Positions 18,457 to 27,358 of a stretch of DNA of 64,000 bases are shown one piece after another (positions within the stretch are counted from its first letter, which is position 1; every line of letters begins with the position of its first letter). A program made the position numbers and the translations under genes. The DNA is from Blastocatellia bacterium AA13. GTDB lineage: Bacteria; Acidobacteriota; Blastocatellia; UBA7656. A model generated the notes under the pieces. That model was not told the origin of the DNA and ran no database searches. It saw only the letters and a list, made by a program, of their open reading frames with translations. The stretch covers positions 62,001 through 126,000 of the forward strand of contig QHVH01000005.1 of the NCBI GenBank assembly GCA_003222245.1. Reading direction: 5' to 3'.

Positions 18457-19810
18457 TCCTGCCGATTAGATCGTAAGCGTGAGCCTCTGTTACTTCGACG
18501 TTCACGAAGTCGCCTGGTCTTGATTGAAAGTCGTCCGGCGCCTCGTTAATCAAGATACATCCGTCAATCTCAGGCGCCTGGGTTTGCATACGTCCCTGGA
18601 AAAGAAGGTCGGTCTCCTTAGAGCGGCCTTCGAGAAGAACCGGCATGACATTGCCGATGAAGCGCCGATTCTTTCGTTTCGATATCGCGGCCTGCTCTTT
18701 CATCAACCGCTTCTCTCGCTGCAGAGCCGTTTGATGATCGACCTTGCCGTCGAGCTCAAACCCAAACGTATTCTCTTCATCCGAGTAGGTAAAAGCTCCG
18801 ACGCGATCAAACTCCATTTTGCTGACGAAATCGATCAACTCGTTGAAGTCCTCATCTGTCTCGCCCGGAAAGCCGACTATAAAGGTCGTTCGAACCGCTG
18901 CATTGGGCACGTGTTCGCGAATACGTTCGATCATTCGCTCATAATGCTCGCGATCGCCTCCCCGCCGCATTCGAGATAAGACCCGCTTGCTTGCGTGTTG
19001 AAGGGGAATATCAAAGTACGAACAAATATTTTCGTGCTCTCCGACAACGCGAAGCAGATCGTCGGTGATATTCGTTGGATAGCAATATAAGAAACGGATC
19101 CAATCAACTCCGTCGACGCCGGACAGCGCTTCGACAAGCTGCGCCAGGCCGTTCTTGAGGCCTAAATCGCTGCCATAATTCGTCGTGTCCTGCGAGATCA
19201 ACACGACCTCTTTGACTCCCTGCGCCGCAAGCATCTCTGCTTCTCTGATAATCGATTCCGGAGACCTGCTTCGAAACACGCCGCGCAGCTTCGGTATTAT
19301 GCAAAACGCGCAGGTGTGATCGCAGCCCTCCGCGATCTTTATATAAGCCGTTGCAGGCGCCGTGGCGCGCAATCGCGGCATGGTTTCATCGTAGAGAAAT
19401 AGCTCCGGGGCGGCCGCCCCTTCGCTGTAGATTGGTAAAGGGGCGCGGCCCGCGGGGCCTGCGACGGCGAGTACATCCTTGAGTTGGTTGACCCCTATGC
19501 ACGCGTCGATCTCTGGAATTTCCTTTTGCAACTCTGATCGAAATCGTTCAACCAGGCAGCCGGCGACTATTAACTTTCGAAGCTTCCCGGTCTTTTTCAA
19601 CTCGGCTACTTCCAGAATGGTATCCACCGATTCCTGGCGAGCCGAATCGATAAAGCCGCACGTGTTCACCACTAAAACTTCGGCTGCTTCCGAGTCGGTA
19701 GTCAGCTCGTAGCCGCCGCTTTTTGTTAGGAGGCCCATCATCACCTCGCTATCCACGAGATTCTTCGGACATCCAAGACTGATCATCCCTACTTTTGTTC
19801 GATCTGGCAT
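18449..19810 (-). CDS. rimO: Ribosomal protein S12 methylthiotransferase RimO
   Basis: A 453-residue radical SAM methylthiotransferase that modifies the conserved Asp of ribosomal protein S12. The N-terminal MTTase domain has S-L-G-C-P-K-N-L-V-D-S-E and further conserved Cys in V-N-T-C-G-F and A-G-C-L-V-E-R; the radical SAM motif is C-D-H-T-C-A-F-C. A C-terminal TRAM domain (about 385-453) follows. The N-terminal motif fits RimO rather than MiaB. It is first gene of a two-gene unit with pgpA. Confidence 0.92.
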   Translation of the reverse strand: MPDRTKVGMISLGCPKNLVDSEVMMGLLTKSGGYELTTDSEAAEVLVVNTCGFIDSARQESVDTILEVAELKKTGKLRKLIVAGCLVERFRSELQKEIPEIDACIGVNQLKDVLAVAGPAGRAPLPIYSEGAAAPELFLYDETMPRLRATAPATAYIKIAEGCDHTCAFCIIPKLRGVFRSRSPESIIREAEMLAAQGVKEVVLISQDTTNYGSDLGLKNGLAQLVEALSGVDGVDWIRFLYCYPTNITDDLLRVVGEHENICSYFDIPLQHASKRVLSRMRRGGDREHYERMIERIREHVPNAAVRTTFIVGFPGETDEDFNELIDFVSKMEFDRVGAFTYSDEENTFGFELDGKVDHQTALQREKRLMKEQAAISKRKNRRFIGNVMPVLLEGRSKETDLLFQGRMQTQAPEIDGCILINEAPDDFQSRPGDFVNVEVTEAHAYDLIGRIV

Positions 19811-19983
19811 TGTTGAGTTCCATGGCCTCGCATATGTGCCGCGAGCCAGGCAAGAGAAACAGCAATACTAGATCACGACATTCATATTTGGCCAGCTTCG
19901 GTTCCGCGCTTTGGTTCCGCGAAGCTTGCTTTGATATATTTCGCGACGATGTACTTCGCCATGCAATCCGCGGCTGGAATCCG

Positions 19984-21324
19984 ATGAGCAAAAGATATCC
20001 CTCGCCAAAACTCGCCCACTATCTGAGCTACGAACAAGCCTGCCGCGAGTTTAGGTGGCGCGTTCCCAGGCGATTCAATATCGCCGAAGCCATTTGCCGA
20101 AAACATAAAGACGCAGTTACACGGCTTGCTCTCGCTGAAATAAAGCCCGCTGGCGAGAATTACTACACGTTTAATGCGCTGGACTTCCTGTCGGACAAGT
20201 TCGCGACCGTTCTTCGCAACGCAGGCATTCAGAGAAACCAGCATGTTGCCGTGATTCTAGCCCAATCGGCCTCGTCGGCCATCGCTCAGCTTGCCGCGCT
20301 GAAACTCGGGGGCGTTGTCGTTCCGCTGACCGTGCTATTGAGCCCCTCCGACTTCGAGTACAGGCTGAAGGACTCCAATTCGAGAGCCATCATCGTAGAT
20401 GCATCCGCCCGATCTAAGCTCGAACAATTCCTCGAATCGCTCCCTTCCCTTGAAGTTGTATTTATCGTTAATGATGGAGTGCTCCAGAGCGAGGCCGCCG
20501 GCAGCGATCGAGATTTCTGGAGAGACTTGAATGCCGCTTCATCGGATTTCGACATCGTCGAGACGGATTCGGACGCCCCTGCTTTTGTATTCTATACCTC
20601 GGCATCTGAAAGCGATCCTAAGGGTGTTGTGCATTCTCACTCATCCCTGCTCGGCCATCTACCGGCATTCGAGATGTTCAACAACTTGGATATTGGGAAC
20701 GACACTGTATTCTGGACGCCCGCCGACTGGGCATGTATCGAATCCCTGATGAACTTGATCTACCCAGCCTGGTACTACGGCCGGCCGGTCATCGCGCACG
20801 AGATCCAAGAAATCTCGAGCGAGAAAATCCTCGCCCGTATGGCCGATTCCAAGGTTACTAACGCTTATATTCCGGCAGCCGCTTTGCAAATGATGAGAGG
20901 CGATATGAATCCAGGCAGCGAGCATGATCTGCGCCTGAAGACCATTTATACCGGCGGTGAACCGCTTAAACATGCTGCATATGACTGGGCAAGAGATTCG
21001 CTCGGAGCTTCGATAAACCAGATTTATGGGCACATCGAGGCCAGTGCTCTCGTGTGCAACTGCGAAAAGTGGTTTTCCACCAGGCCCGGCAGTGTGGGCA
21101 AGCCTGTTCCAGGTCATATCGTCGATATAATAGAAAAATCCAGCGACATACTTTCCTCCGGAGAGACCGGACGAATAGCGCCGCGGAGACCAGACCCGGC
21201 CCTATTCCTCGAATACCTGAACCAACCGGAACAGACGGCGCGTGCCTTCGAAAACGACTGGCTGATTACCGGAGACCGCGGTTTCAAGGATGCTGAAGGA
21301 TATATATGGGTTTGTCCAAAGTGA
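19984..21324 (+). CDS. Acyl-CoA synthetase-like protein lacking the C-terminal domain
   Basis: About 446 residues from ATG 19984 (the frame is open from 19795 but the family start Y-E-Q-A-C-x-E-F lies just after this ATG). It is clearly an ANL superfamily member close to acetyl/medium-chain acyl-CoA synthetases. It stops after the A7-like G-D-R-G-F-K-D motif, so the whole C-terminal domain with the catalytic Lys is missing (family length about 550). The phosphate loop reads T-S-A-S-E-S-D-P-K-G instead of T-S-G-T-T-G-x-P-K-G, and the usual Y-G-x-T-E reads Y-G-H-I-E. Adenylation is unlikely. The frame is intact, so it may be a recent pseudogene or a repurposed binding protein. Confidence 0.65.
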   Translation: MSKRYPSPKLAHYLSYEQACREFRWRVPRRFNIAEAICRKHKDAVTRLALAEIKPAGENYYTFNALDFLSDKFATVLRNAGIQRNQHVAVILAQSASSAIAQLAALKLGGVVVPLTVLLSPSDFEYRLKDSNSRAIIVDASARSKLEQFLESLPSLEVVFIVNDGVLQSEAAGSDRDFWRDLNAASSDFDIVETDSDAPAFVFYTSASESDPKGVVHSHSSLLGHLPAFEMFNNLDIGNDTVFWTPADWACIESLMNLIYPAWYYGRPVIAHEIQEISSEKILARMADSKVTNAYIPAAALQMMRGDMNPGSEHDLRLKTIYTGGEPLKHAAYDWARDSLGASINQIYGHIEASALVCNCEKWFSTRPGSVGKPVPGHIVDIIEKSSDILSSGETGRIAPRRPDPALFLEYLNQPEQTARAFENDWLITGDRGFKDAEGYIWVCPK

Positions 21325-21374
21325 GAACTATTCAACGGCGACATGTGCTACTCTAGCAGCCGCGGAAATTGCTC

Positions 21375-22352
21375 ATGAGAAAGTTTCTGGAGACTAGACT
21401 GGATAAGTGGAAGCGCCTCGAGCACCTCACTGCGCGCGTTTCGAAGACGCGACTAGACAGTCTCAGCGGTGAAGAAGTGCTGGAGTTCGGTCGATTGTAT
21501 CGTAGGACTGCCGCCGACCTTGCAATCGCCCGAGAGGAAGTGCGGGATGCGCGGCTCGTCAATTATCTCAATTATCTCGTGGGCCGCGCGCACGGAGCGA
21601 TCTATCGCAGCGAAGCGTCCGGGTTCGGCTCGATAGCTAATTTTTATCGCTACGATTTTCCCGCGGTCTTCCGGAAGAGTTTTTACTACGTTCTTACCGC
21701 GTTCGGAATATTTCTCGTTGCCGCGGTCTTCGCCGGCGCCGTATGCATAGCCGACGAGAGCTTTGCGGATCGAATTGCACCGTCGCTTCACAAGGATATT
21801 ATCGCGCATCGCAACTGGACGGATTCCGCGAATGAGTCTAATGCGCTCGCCGCAACAAGCATCCAATCCAACAATATTCAGGTGATCTTTTTTAGCTTTG
21901 GGGGCGGTGTGTTAGCGGGAATCGGAACCATTTTTATCATGCTGCAGAACGGGCTCCTTTTGGGAATGGTGATGACCCTCTGCGTCAAACATCGATTTTG
22001 GGAGATCCCGATTTTTGTAAGCGGACACGGCGTCATCGAGTTGATGGCCGTCTTCATCGCGGGAGCGGGCGGCCTGCTCATAGGTAAGGCGCTCGTCATA
22101 CCTGGGGAACTGGGACGTATCGATGCTCTTGTAAAAAACGGCGGTCAGGCAATACAGCTAATTCTCGGTTGTATTCCGATGCTTTTAATAGCAGGCTCGA
22201 TTGAAGGATTCGTATCGCCTGCCCATATATCTCCCGCCTATAAGTTCGCGATTTCAGCCCTGAGCGCCGTTACGATGATCGTATATTTCTTAAAACCCGA
22301 CCCCAGAACAAAACTCGAAATGAAAGATATGCAGAGTCCAACGCCGCGCTAA
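21375..22352 (+). CDS. Stage II sporulation protein M-like membrane protein
   Basis: About 325 residues. A charged N-terminal cytoplasmic helix region of about 95 residues precedes roughly five hydrophobic segments with F-x-F-G-G-G-V-L-A-G-I-G-T and G-H-G-V-I-E-L motifs, typical of the SpoIIM/DUF95 family. In non-sporulating bacteria these genes often accompany moxR and DUF58 genes, which lie here on the opposite strand and convergent. ATG 21375 is chosen over a TTG two codons upstream. Role unknown; a membrane partner of the MoxR system is inferred from context. Confidence 0.75.
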   Translation: MRKFLETRLDKWKRLEHLTARVSKTRLDSLSGEEVLEFGRLYRRTAADLAIAREEVRDARLVNYLNYLVGRAHGAIYRSEASGFGSIANFYRYDFPAVFRKSFYYVLTAFGIFLVAAVFAGAVCIADESFADRIAPSLHKDIIAHRNWTDSANESNALAATSIQSNNIQVIFFSFGGGVLAGIGTIFIMLQNGLLLGMVMTLCVKHRFWEIPIFVSGHGVIELMAVFIAGAGGLLIGKALVIPGELGRIDALVKNGGQAIQLILGCIPMLLIAGSIEGFVSPAHISPAYKFAISALSAVTMIVYFLKPDPRTKLEMKDMQSPTPR

Positions 22353-22442
22353 GCTTACACTCGATAGAGACTGTCGATTGAATAACCGGCGCTACATCGT
22401 CTGATAATGGGCTCGTCGTCGTCGACGGAACACCATTCCGCT

Positions 22443-23762
22443 TTACAATAATCCGCGCTCCTTCACTTCCAGGTATTGATTCACAAGCTCCAGTGACAGG
22501 CGGCCGGCCGGAACATCCAGCGCAAGCCCGCCCAACTGCCGAATGCCTGAAAGAGCTTGCTCGCGCTGGCGCAGAATCCCCTCAGCGACACTCTGACGAT
22601 AAACGTCGGATGATGTGCTTGGAACAGTTCGAACCAGCGCCGAAAGATCCGTGTCTCCGATCGTGACTATTAACGGCAGATGCCGGGGAACGAGATTCGA
22701 TGCATGCGCCAGGAGTTCGGCGGACGAGTCCCTATCGACAAGATCGGTAAGTACTATGACCAGCGATCGGCGATGACAATTTACGCCGAGGAAGCTGAAT
22801 GCCCTGGCATAGCTCGGCTCAATCATCTGCGGCTCGACATTGTACAACGACTCCATGATGCGGTTTACCTGGTCTCGGCCGCGGCGCGGCGGCAAGAAGC
22901 TTCGTACACGTCTGTTGAATACCAGCAGCCCGACATTATCTCCCCCGGACGATGCCACATAAGCGATCGAAAGAGCCGCGTTGATGGCGTGATCCAGCTT
23001 TGAGAGGCGTCCTATTCGCGCGGTCATCAAGCGGCCTGCGTCCACCATCACGACTATGTTTTGACTTCGCTCGATCGTGTATTGCCGAGTTATTAGCTTC
23101 CCACGCCTGGCGCTCGCGGCCCACGAGATATGCCTGATCTCATCTCCGACAACGAAATCTCTCAGCGACTCGAATTCCCTTCCCTGCCCGCGCGGACGCG
23201 CTTTCTTGGCGCCTTGTTGAAGCGCTCGATTCCTATGTGCGTAGAGTTCATTCTCTTTGGCCGCCTGTATGTCCGGATAGACCTTTACCGTGGATGCAGT
23301 GGGAACTCGGATTTGCTTCCATATCAACCCCATCCTGGACAAGAACCTCAGAGGCGTATCTCCAAAGGAATAATCGCCTCTCGCCGTCGGCATCAGATCG
23401 TAGCGCCAGCTTCGATTCCGGTTGGCGGGAATCGTAAGCTTAACTTCTCGCGAAGTGAGAAGCTCCATTTCCGGCGGATATTCGTCTTTCACTATCAGAG
23501 TAATCGGCCGCCCGGTTCGATTCGCAATCCGGAGTTTGACTTGATTGATCGCTCCCATGGAAAAGCGATGTTCCATCTCACGTTCTATATTAATTCCCGC
23601 CGCGTCTTCGGAAATGTAGTAATCCGCCGCCGCCAACCCGAGAATCACGAGATCGAAAAGGAAAGTAATATACAGCGCGGCCTTGCCGAACCAGGCAGCC
23701 GAAAGCAGCACGAATCCGATGAAGAGCAGTATGAAGAATCGCTGAGAGAAAACAAATTTCAC
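22443..23762 (-). CDS. DUF58 protein with vWA-like fold
   Basis: A 439-residue protein. Two N-terminal membrane segments (about 8-45) lead to a beta-rich domain and then the DUF58 signature (G-x-E-F-E-S-L-R-D-F-V-V-G-D-E-x-R-x-I-S-W-A-A-S-A-R). The C-terminal half has a vWA-like fold (V-V-M-V-D-A-G-R; the usual MIDAS D-x-S-x-S is not conserved). The GTG start overlaps the nudix stop codon (GTGA), so translation is coupled. It is a likely partner of MoxR in cell-envelope or protein-complex maturation. Confidence 0.85.
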   Translation of the reverse strand: MKFVFSQRFFILLFIGFVLLSAAWFGKAALYITFLFDLVILGLAAADYYISEDAAGINIEREMEHRFSMGAINQVKLRIANRTGRPITLIVKDEYPPEMELLTSREVKLTIPANRNRSWRYDLMPTARGDYSFGDTPLRFLSRMGLIWKQIRVPTASTVKVYPDIQAAKENELYAHRNRALQQGAKKARPRGQGREFESLRDFVVGDEIRHISWAASARRGKLITRQYTIERSQNIVVMVDAGRLMTARIGRLSKLDHAINAALSIAYVASSGGDNVGLLVFNRRVRSFLPPRRGRDQVNRIMESLYNVEPQMIEPSYARAFSFLGVNCHRRSLVIVLTDLVDRDSSAELLAHASNLVPRHLPLIVTIGDTDLSALVRTVPSTSSDVYRQSVAEGILRQREQALSGIRQLGGLALDVPAGRLSLELVNQYLEVKERGLL

Positions 23763-24247
23763 GATCGACCTCTCTCTGCATTCTCCTTCAGCGATTCAAA
23801 CAAATCATTAATACTCGAAAACCGAGCAACGGTCCTGACCGCGGCCTCAGTCTGATAAGGAAGGTCATAGTTTGCGAGCGCTTCCACGGCCGTAACCCAG
23901 ATCTCTTCGTCTATCTCATCCGGGTTCGGCGACGTATCGAAACTGCCGAGCACCGGGTAGGCGAATATGAACATATGATAGACAGGGCCCGCATGGGCGC
24001 TTGTGAATGTTTCTCTAAGAAGAGTCAGCTTTATTGGATCGATTTGAACGCCGATCTCTTCGAGTATCTCTCGGCAGGCAGTTGCGATTATGCTTGGATC
24101 CTCTTGATCTTCGCGTCCGCCCGGAAACACAAACGAGCCGGGATAATAACGAAAGTGGCGAGGGCGGCGGCTCAGGTAGACTTCGATCCCGCTGTCAGCA
24201 TCCCTGACGAAAGCAACCGCCGCCGCTTTTCCTTTGTAGGCGCCCAT
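23759..24247 (-). CDS. NUDIX hydrolase, variant box
   Basis: A 162-residue nucleotide-diphosphate hydrolase. The box reads P-G-G-R-E-D-Q-E-D-P-S...C-R-E-I-L-E-E-I-G, with two extra residues before R-E compared with the standard Gx5Ex7REUxEExGU. The spacing and F-P-G-G context resemble CoA/NUDT7-19-type enzymes. It sits between moxR and DUF58 with overlaps at both ends (TAATG with moxR, GTGA with DUF58), an unusual insertion into this conserved pair. Substrate unknown. Confidence 0.8.
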   Translation of the reverse strand: MGAYKGKAAAVAFVRDADSGIEVYLSRRPRHFRYYPGSFVFPGGREDQEDPSIIATACREILEEIGVQIDPIKLTLLRETFTSAHAGPVYHMFIFAYPVLGSFDTSPNPDEIDEEIWVTAVEALANYDLPYQTEAAVRTVARFSSINDLFESLKENAERGRS

Positions 24248-25200
24248 TATCGCGGCACTTCTATGCCCGTGATCACCTCGTCGAGTGCTTGATCGGGAGT
24301 GACCCCTTCTATCTGCGCTTCGGGCCTTAATACAATCCTGTGCCTCAGCACCGGTTTGGCGATCTCTTTAACGTCGTCCGGAGTTACAAAGGCCCTTCCT
24401 CTCAAGGCTGCCAGAGCCTTTGCGCAGAGTAGGAGCGCGACTGCCGCCCGGGGACTCGCGCCCCACGATATGTTCATCGCCTCACGTGTCGCTCTTATTA
24501 TCGAGACAATGTAACGCTGTATGCCGTCTTCGACGGTGGTCTGGCGAACAATAGCGCGACACTCTGGAATGGCGGCCGAATCCTGCAGTGGCCTAAGATC
24601 GATCGCGTCAAGTCGTCTGGCGTTAAAGCCGGAATTCCAGTTGGAGATGACCTGTAGCTCCTCCGCCTCGGTAGGATACTGAACGATGATTTTCAACATG
24701 AACCTGTCAAGCTCGGCCTCAGGCAAAGGATATGTTCCTTCGAACTCGATCGGATTCTGCGTCGCGAGAACAGTGAAAAGAGGCGAGAGTTTATGCAATT
24801 CGCCGTCTATAGTGACCTGCCGTTCCTCCATCGCCTCCAGCAAAGCTGCCTGAGTCTTGGGCGGCGTTCGATTGATTTCATCCGCCAGCAGAAGATCCGT
24901 GAAAATAGGACCCTGTCTCAAGGTAAAAGTGGAGGTCGCCATATTCAGGATGTTGGTGCCGGTCACATCGGCGGGCATCAGATCAGGCGTGAATTGAATG
25001 CGGCCGAAGTCCGCTCCTACAACTCGCGCAAGGACTTTTATCAGAAGAGTCTTCGCGGTGCCCGGCACTCCTTCGACCAGCGCATGTCCTTCGGTCAAAA
25101 TCGTCACTAGAACTTGCTCGATGAAAGCGTCCTGCCCAACGATGACCTTCTTGACCTCGTTTTTGATTTGGTCGGCAACAGCGGCTATATAATCACTCAA
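24247..25200 (-). CDS. MoxR family AAA+ ATPase
   Basis: About 317 residues from the TTG at 25200, chosen because AGGAGG lies 7 nt upstream and the family N-terminus begins there; the open frame continues to 25425. Walker A is G-V-P-G-T-A-K-T, Walker B L-L-A-D-E-I-N-R, with the sensor N of L-A-T-Q-N-P. MoxR ATPases act as chaperones that insert cofactors or mature protein complexes, working with vWA proteins such as the DUF58 protein in this operon. Confidence 0.92.
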   Translation of the reverse strand: MSDYIAAVADQIKNEVKKVIVGQDAFIEQVLVTILTEGHALVEGVPGTAKTLLIKVLARVVGADFGRIQFTPDLMPADVTGTNILNMATSTFTLRQGPIFTDLLLADEINRTPPKTQAALLEAMEERQVTIDGELHKLSPLFTVLATQNPIEFEGTYPLPEAELDRFMLKIIVQYPTEAEELQVISNWNSGFNARRLDAIDLRPLQDSAAIPECRAIVRQTTVEDGIQRYIVSIIRATREAMNISWGASPRAAVALLLCAKALAALRGRAFVTPDDVKEIAKPVLRHRIVLRPEAQIEGVTPDQALDEVITGIEVPR

Positions 25201-25724
25201 GCCTGATCCTCCTGATTCGCACCGGCGTGATAAATAGATGAAGCTTGAAGGGGCGGACCGCCTCGCAAGAATCCCGAACGCGGCAAGCCTGTTGAATTCG
25301 AGCAGCAAGAATAGCCGTCGCAGATTGATGTCGCAACGAAAAAGTGACCACAGCTTCCGTGGCTGCGACCGAGTGACCGGATCCCACAGTTTTAAGGACT
25401 CCTGAACTACTGAATAACCCGTCAATCTCCTTCAAGTATTACGTCAGTTCCAACCGCCGAAGAGCTTAAAAACAAAATGCTTGCCTTCTGTTATCGGCCG
25501 TGCTACAGTCCCTCCCTGCCCCCCTAGGTTTCACGTCATTATAGCTGTCGCTTGCCCCACCAATTTCCGAAACGGTTTTTGAATTAGAATAAGCTTTGTA
25601 GCTATGCAATTGCGATCTCGGTCATTCGAGGTCGCAAATCGTCGTCGAAACAATACTCGGAATCAGCAAAGAGATCTCGGATGGTATTACGCAACGAAGG
25701 GGACGAGGAAGAATCGGAGGTGCG
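25201..25724. other. Intergenic region between divergent moxR and ftsB-like genes
   Basis: No gene recognised. The open frame upstream of the moxR start is unlikely to be translated, given the strong ribosome binding site at 25200. The stretch must hold divergent promoters, but no clear pair was found. It is AT-richer around 25560-25610. Confidence 0.4.
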
Positions 25725-26168
25725 ATGTTGAGTCAGGCGGCAAATAGGTATTCGCGCAAGCCATCGAGTGGATCTCGCGTGTTGCGCTCTGGAGCAGGTA
25801 GCCGTTCGCGGAACAGGAAAACGCGAGACTACATGGATGGTTTGATCGCAATCGTGATGATCGCGGCGGCAGCGGCTTGCGTTTCGTTTTATCTGCGAAC
25901 CAGATCTGAATTGGAGACCGCTCAGGCAAAGCGATCTGCGCAGGCTCGAAAACTCGAGCGGCTCCAAGTAGAGACCGAGCGCGTTGGTAACGAAATCGAG
26001 AGATTGAGAAGCGATCCGAAATTCATCGAATTGGTTGCGCGGCAACGGCTGGGAATGATCAGGCAGGGAGACGTAATAATTAGATTGGACGATCGGCCGG
26101 ACCAGTCTCCGAAACCTGCGAGGTTGACACTGGAAAACGGAAGCGACTATACTGCGAATTCGAATTAA
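25725..26168 (+). CDS. FtsB/DivIC-like septum protein
   Basis: A 147-residue bitopic membrane protein: a basic Ser-rich cytoplasmic N-terminus (about 1-40), one membrane helix (about 43-62), then a periplasmic coiled coil (about 64-105) and the C-terminal A-R-x-R-L-G-M-I-x-x-G-D motif of the FtsB/DivIC family. It should join the FtsQLB-type divisome complex. GGAGG precedes the ATG. The stop codon abuts the first base of the tRNA gene. Confidence 0.8.
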   Translation: MLSQAANRYSRKPSSGSRVLRSGAGSRSRNRKTRDYMDGLIAIVMIAAAAACVSFYLRTRSELETAQAKRSAQARKLERLQVETERVGNEIERLRSDPKFIELVARQRLGMIRQGDVIIRLDDRPDQSPKPARLTLENGSDYTANSN

Positions 26169-26245
<77 letters not shown>

Positions 26246-26270
26246 CTTACGAGAATTGGGTCGGAAGTTA

Positions 26271-26300
26271 GGTCGGAAATCGTTTTCCGGCCCTTTTCTT
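26271..26300 (+). terminator. Intrinsic terminator after tRNA-fMet
   Basis: GGTCGGAAA pairs perfectly with TTTCCGGCC around a 4-nt loop and is followed by CTTTTCTTTC. Confidence 0.75.
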
Positions 26301-26424
26301 TCTCACTGTACCTTCTCCGAAGCAAGTTCCTGCACTGGTAGCTTCGACCAACGCCGGCACAAATTGACTTGCAAGTAGCTCCGTAGCTTTTCCCGCCTTT
26401 GCCTCTCTCTTACCGTGAACCTAG

Positions 26425-26939
26425 ATGTCAGCCGTTGTCGAGATGTGTGAGTGCGCCAGCAACTCCTGGCTAAGCTTTAATACGAAGACCTGCCATTGCC
26501 CCAAAGCCGCGGGCCAACGAAAGCCCGAAGGTCTGTATCAGACCGCTGACAAAGACGAGCGGTTCGACGGCCGATCATTAGGGAATGGCTTGCCTGCCAT
26601 ACCTTTGAGCGCGTGCGCAGCCTTTGCTCATGCCTTTCAGGCGCTGAAGCAGGGTCAGGAACTTCATCTATTAGGGCTCTATGACGACGCCGTTGGGAAG
26701 TGTCGCGTGGCGTTAGAAACACTACTCGATTCCGATTCGTCCTCAGGTGCAGACGGAGTGAAGAGGTTCTAAAAAAGACATGGGAAGTAAAGCTGGGTAA
26801 GGATGCTTATGATTGGTTGAATCAGACCTGCACTCACTTGAAAGGTGCGGCGAACGCCCCCCACCACTCCTCTAATGTTCATTATAGCCAGCTTGAATCG
26901 CAGATGATTCTGACGATCACAATATCTTTGATCGCATAG
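26425..26939 (+). pseudogene. Frameshifted remnant of a hypothetical protein
   Basis: Two overlapping plus-strand frames read as one protein. The first (to 26772) carries L-L-G-L-Y-D-D-A-V-G-K-C-R-V-A-L-E; the second, in another frame, continues with V-L-K-K-T-W-E-V-K-L-G-K and then A-N-A-P-H-H-S. The switch is near 26760. The joined sequence looks like a soluble alpha-helical hypothetical protein, but I cannot name its function. The start is uncertain. It lies in a gene-poor tract after the tRNA. Confidence 0.5.
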
Positions 26940-27273
26940 ATAGCCAAAACCGCGGATGCAAAGGCACAGAGCTGCGATCCTAAAACTTGCTTATCTATGA
27001 GCGAGGCTGCGGCCCTGTCACGAGAGGAGTTTTATTTTCTCAAGCAACCGATAATGTGTGGGGTGCTCCCGGATCACGGGCTTTTGATGATAGTAGTAGT
27101 TCAGGAAGCGTCATGCTAAAATCGGCACCGCTTTCAAGAAAGACAGCGGCTGATTCGTTCAGCTCTGAAAAGTTAAAGACCCGCAGCGCAGGCCTTGCAA
27201 GTCCCTTGTGCTGCGAGCCTTATAGGCCATAACACGGGTTAGGTGCGGTGGCCTTGGTGCCTAAGACGTTCAA
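26940..27273. other. Gene-poor tract
   Basis: No coding region with domain support. It joins the decayed gene to the paired hairpins upstream of the glycosyltransferase gene. No IS ends recognised. Confidence 0.35.
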
Positions 27274-27306
27274 GACGCCAAAAAAGTCTCAACTTTTTTT
27301 GGCGTC
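27274..27306. repeat. Strong inverted repeat 1 upstream of the GT39-like gene
   Basis: GACGCCAAAAAAG pairs with CTTTTTTTGGCGTC (one bulged T) around the loop TCTCAA. It could terminate upstream transcription or stabilise a 5' end. It is 50-80 nt before the start codon. Confidence 0.6.
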
Positions 27307-27318
27307 CGCCGCGCCTAT

Positions 27319-27350
27319 CCCTTTGCTAACGCCGACCGTTAGCAAAAGGG
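27319..27350 (+). promoter_or_regulatory. Inverted repeat 2 overlapping the ribosome binding site
   Basis: CCCTTTGCTAACG pairs with CGTTAGCAAAAGGG (one bulged A) around CCGAC. Its 3' arm ends in the GGG that begins the GGGAG Shine-Dalgarno of the next gene, so the folded leader would hide part of the ribosome binding site. Translational control is inferred. Confidence 0.5.
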
Positions 27351-27358
27351 AGTGGTGT

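Noticed and set aside
27180-27260. attC-like sequence (ACACGGGTTAGG near two hairpins)
   Set aside because: No proper pair of inner and outer core sites, no integrase; resemblance is too short.
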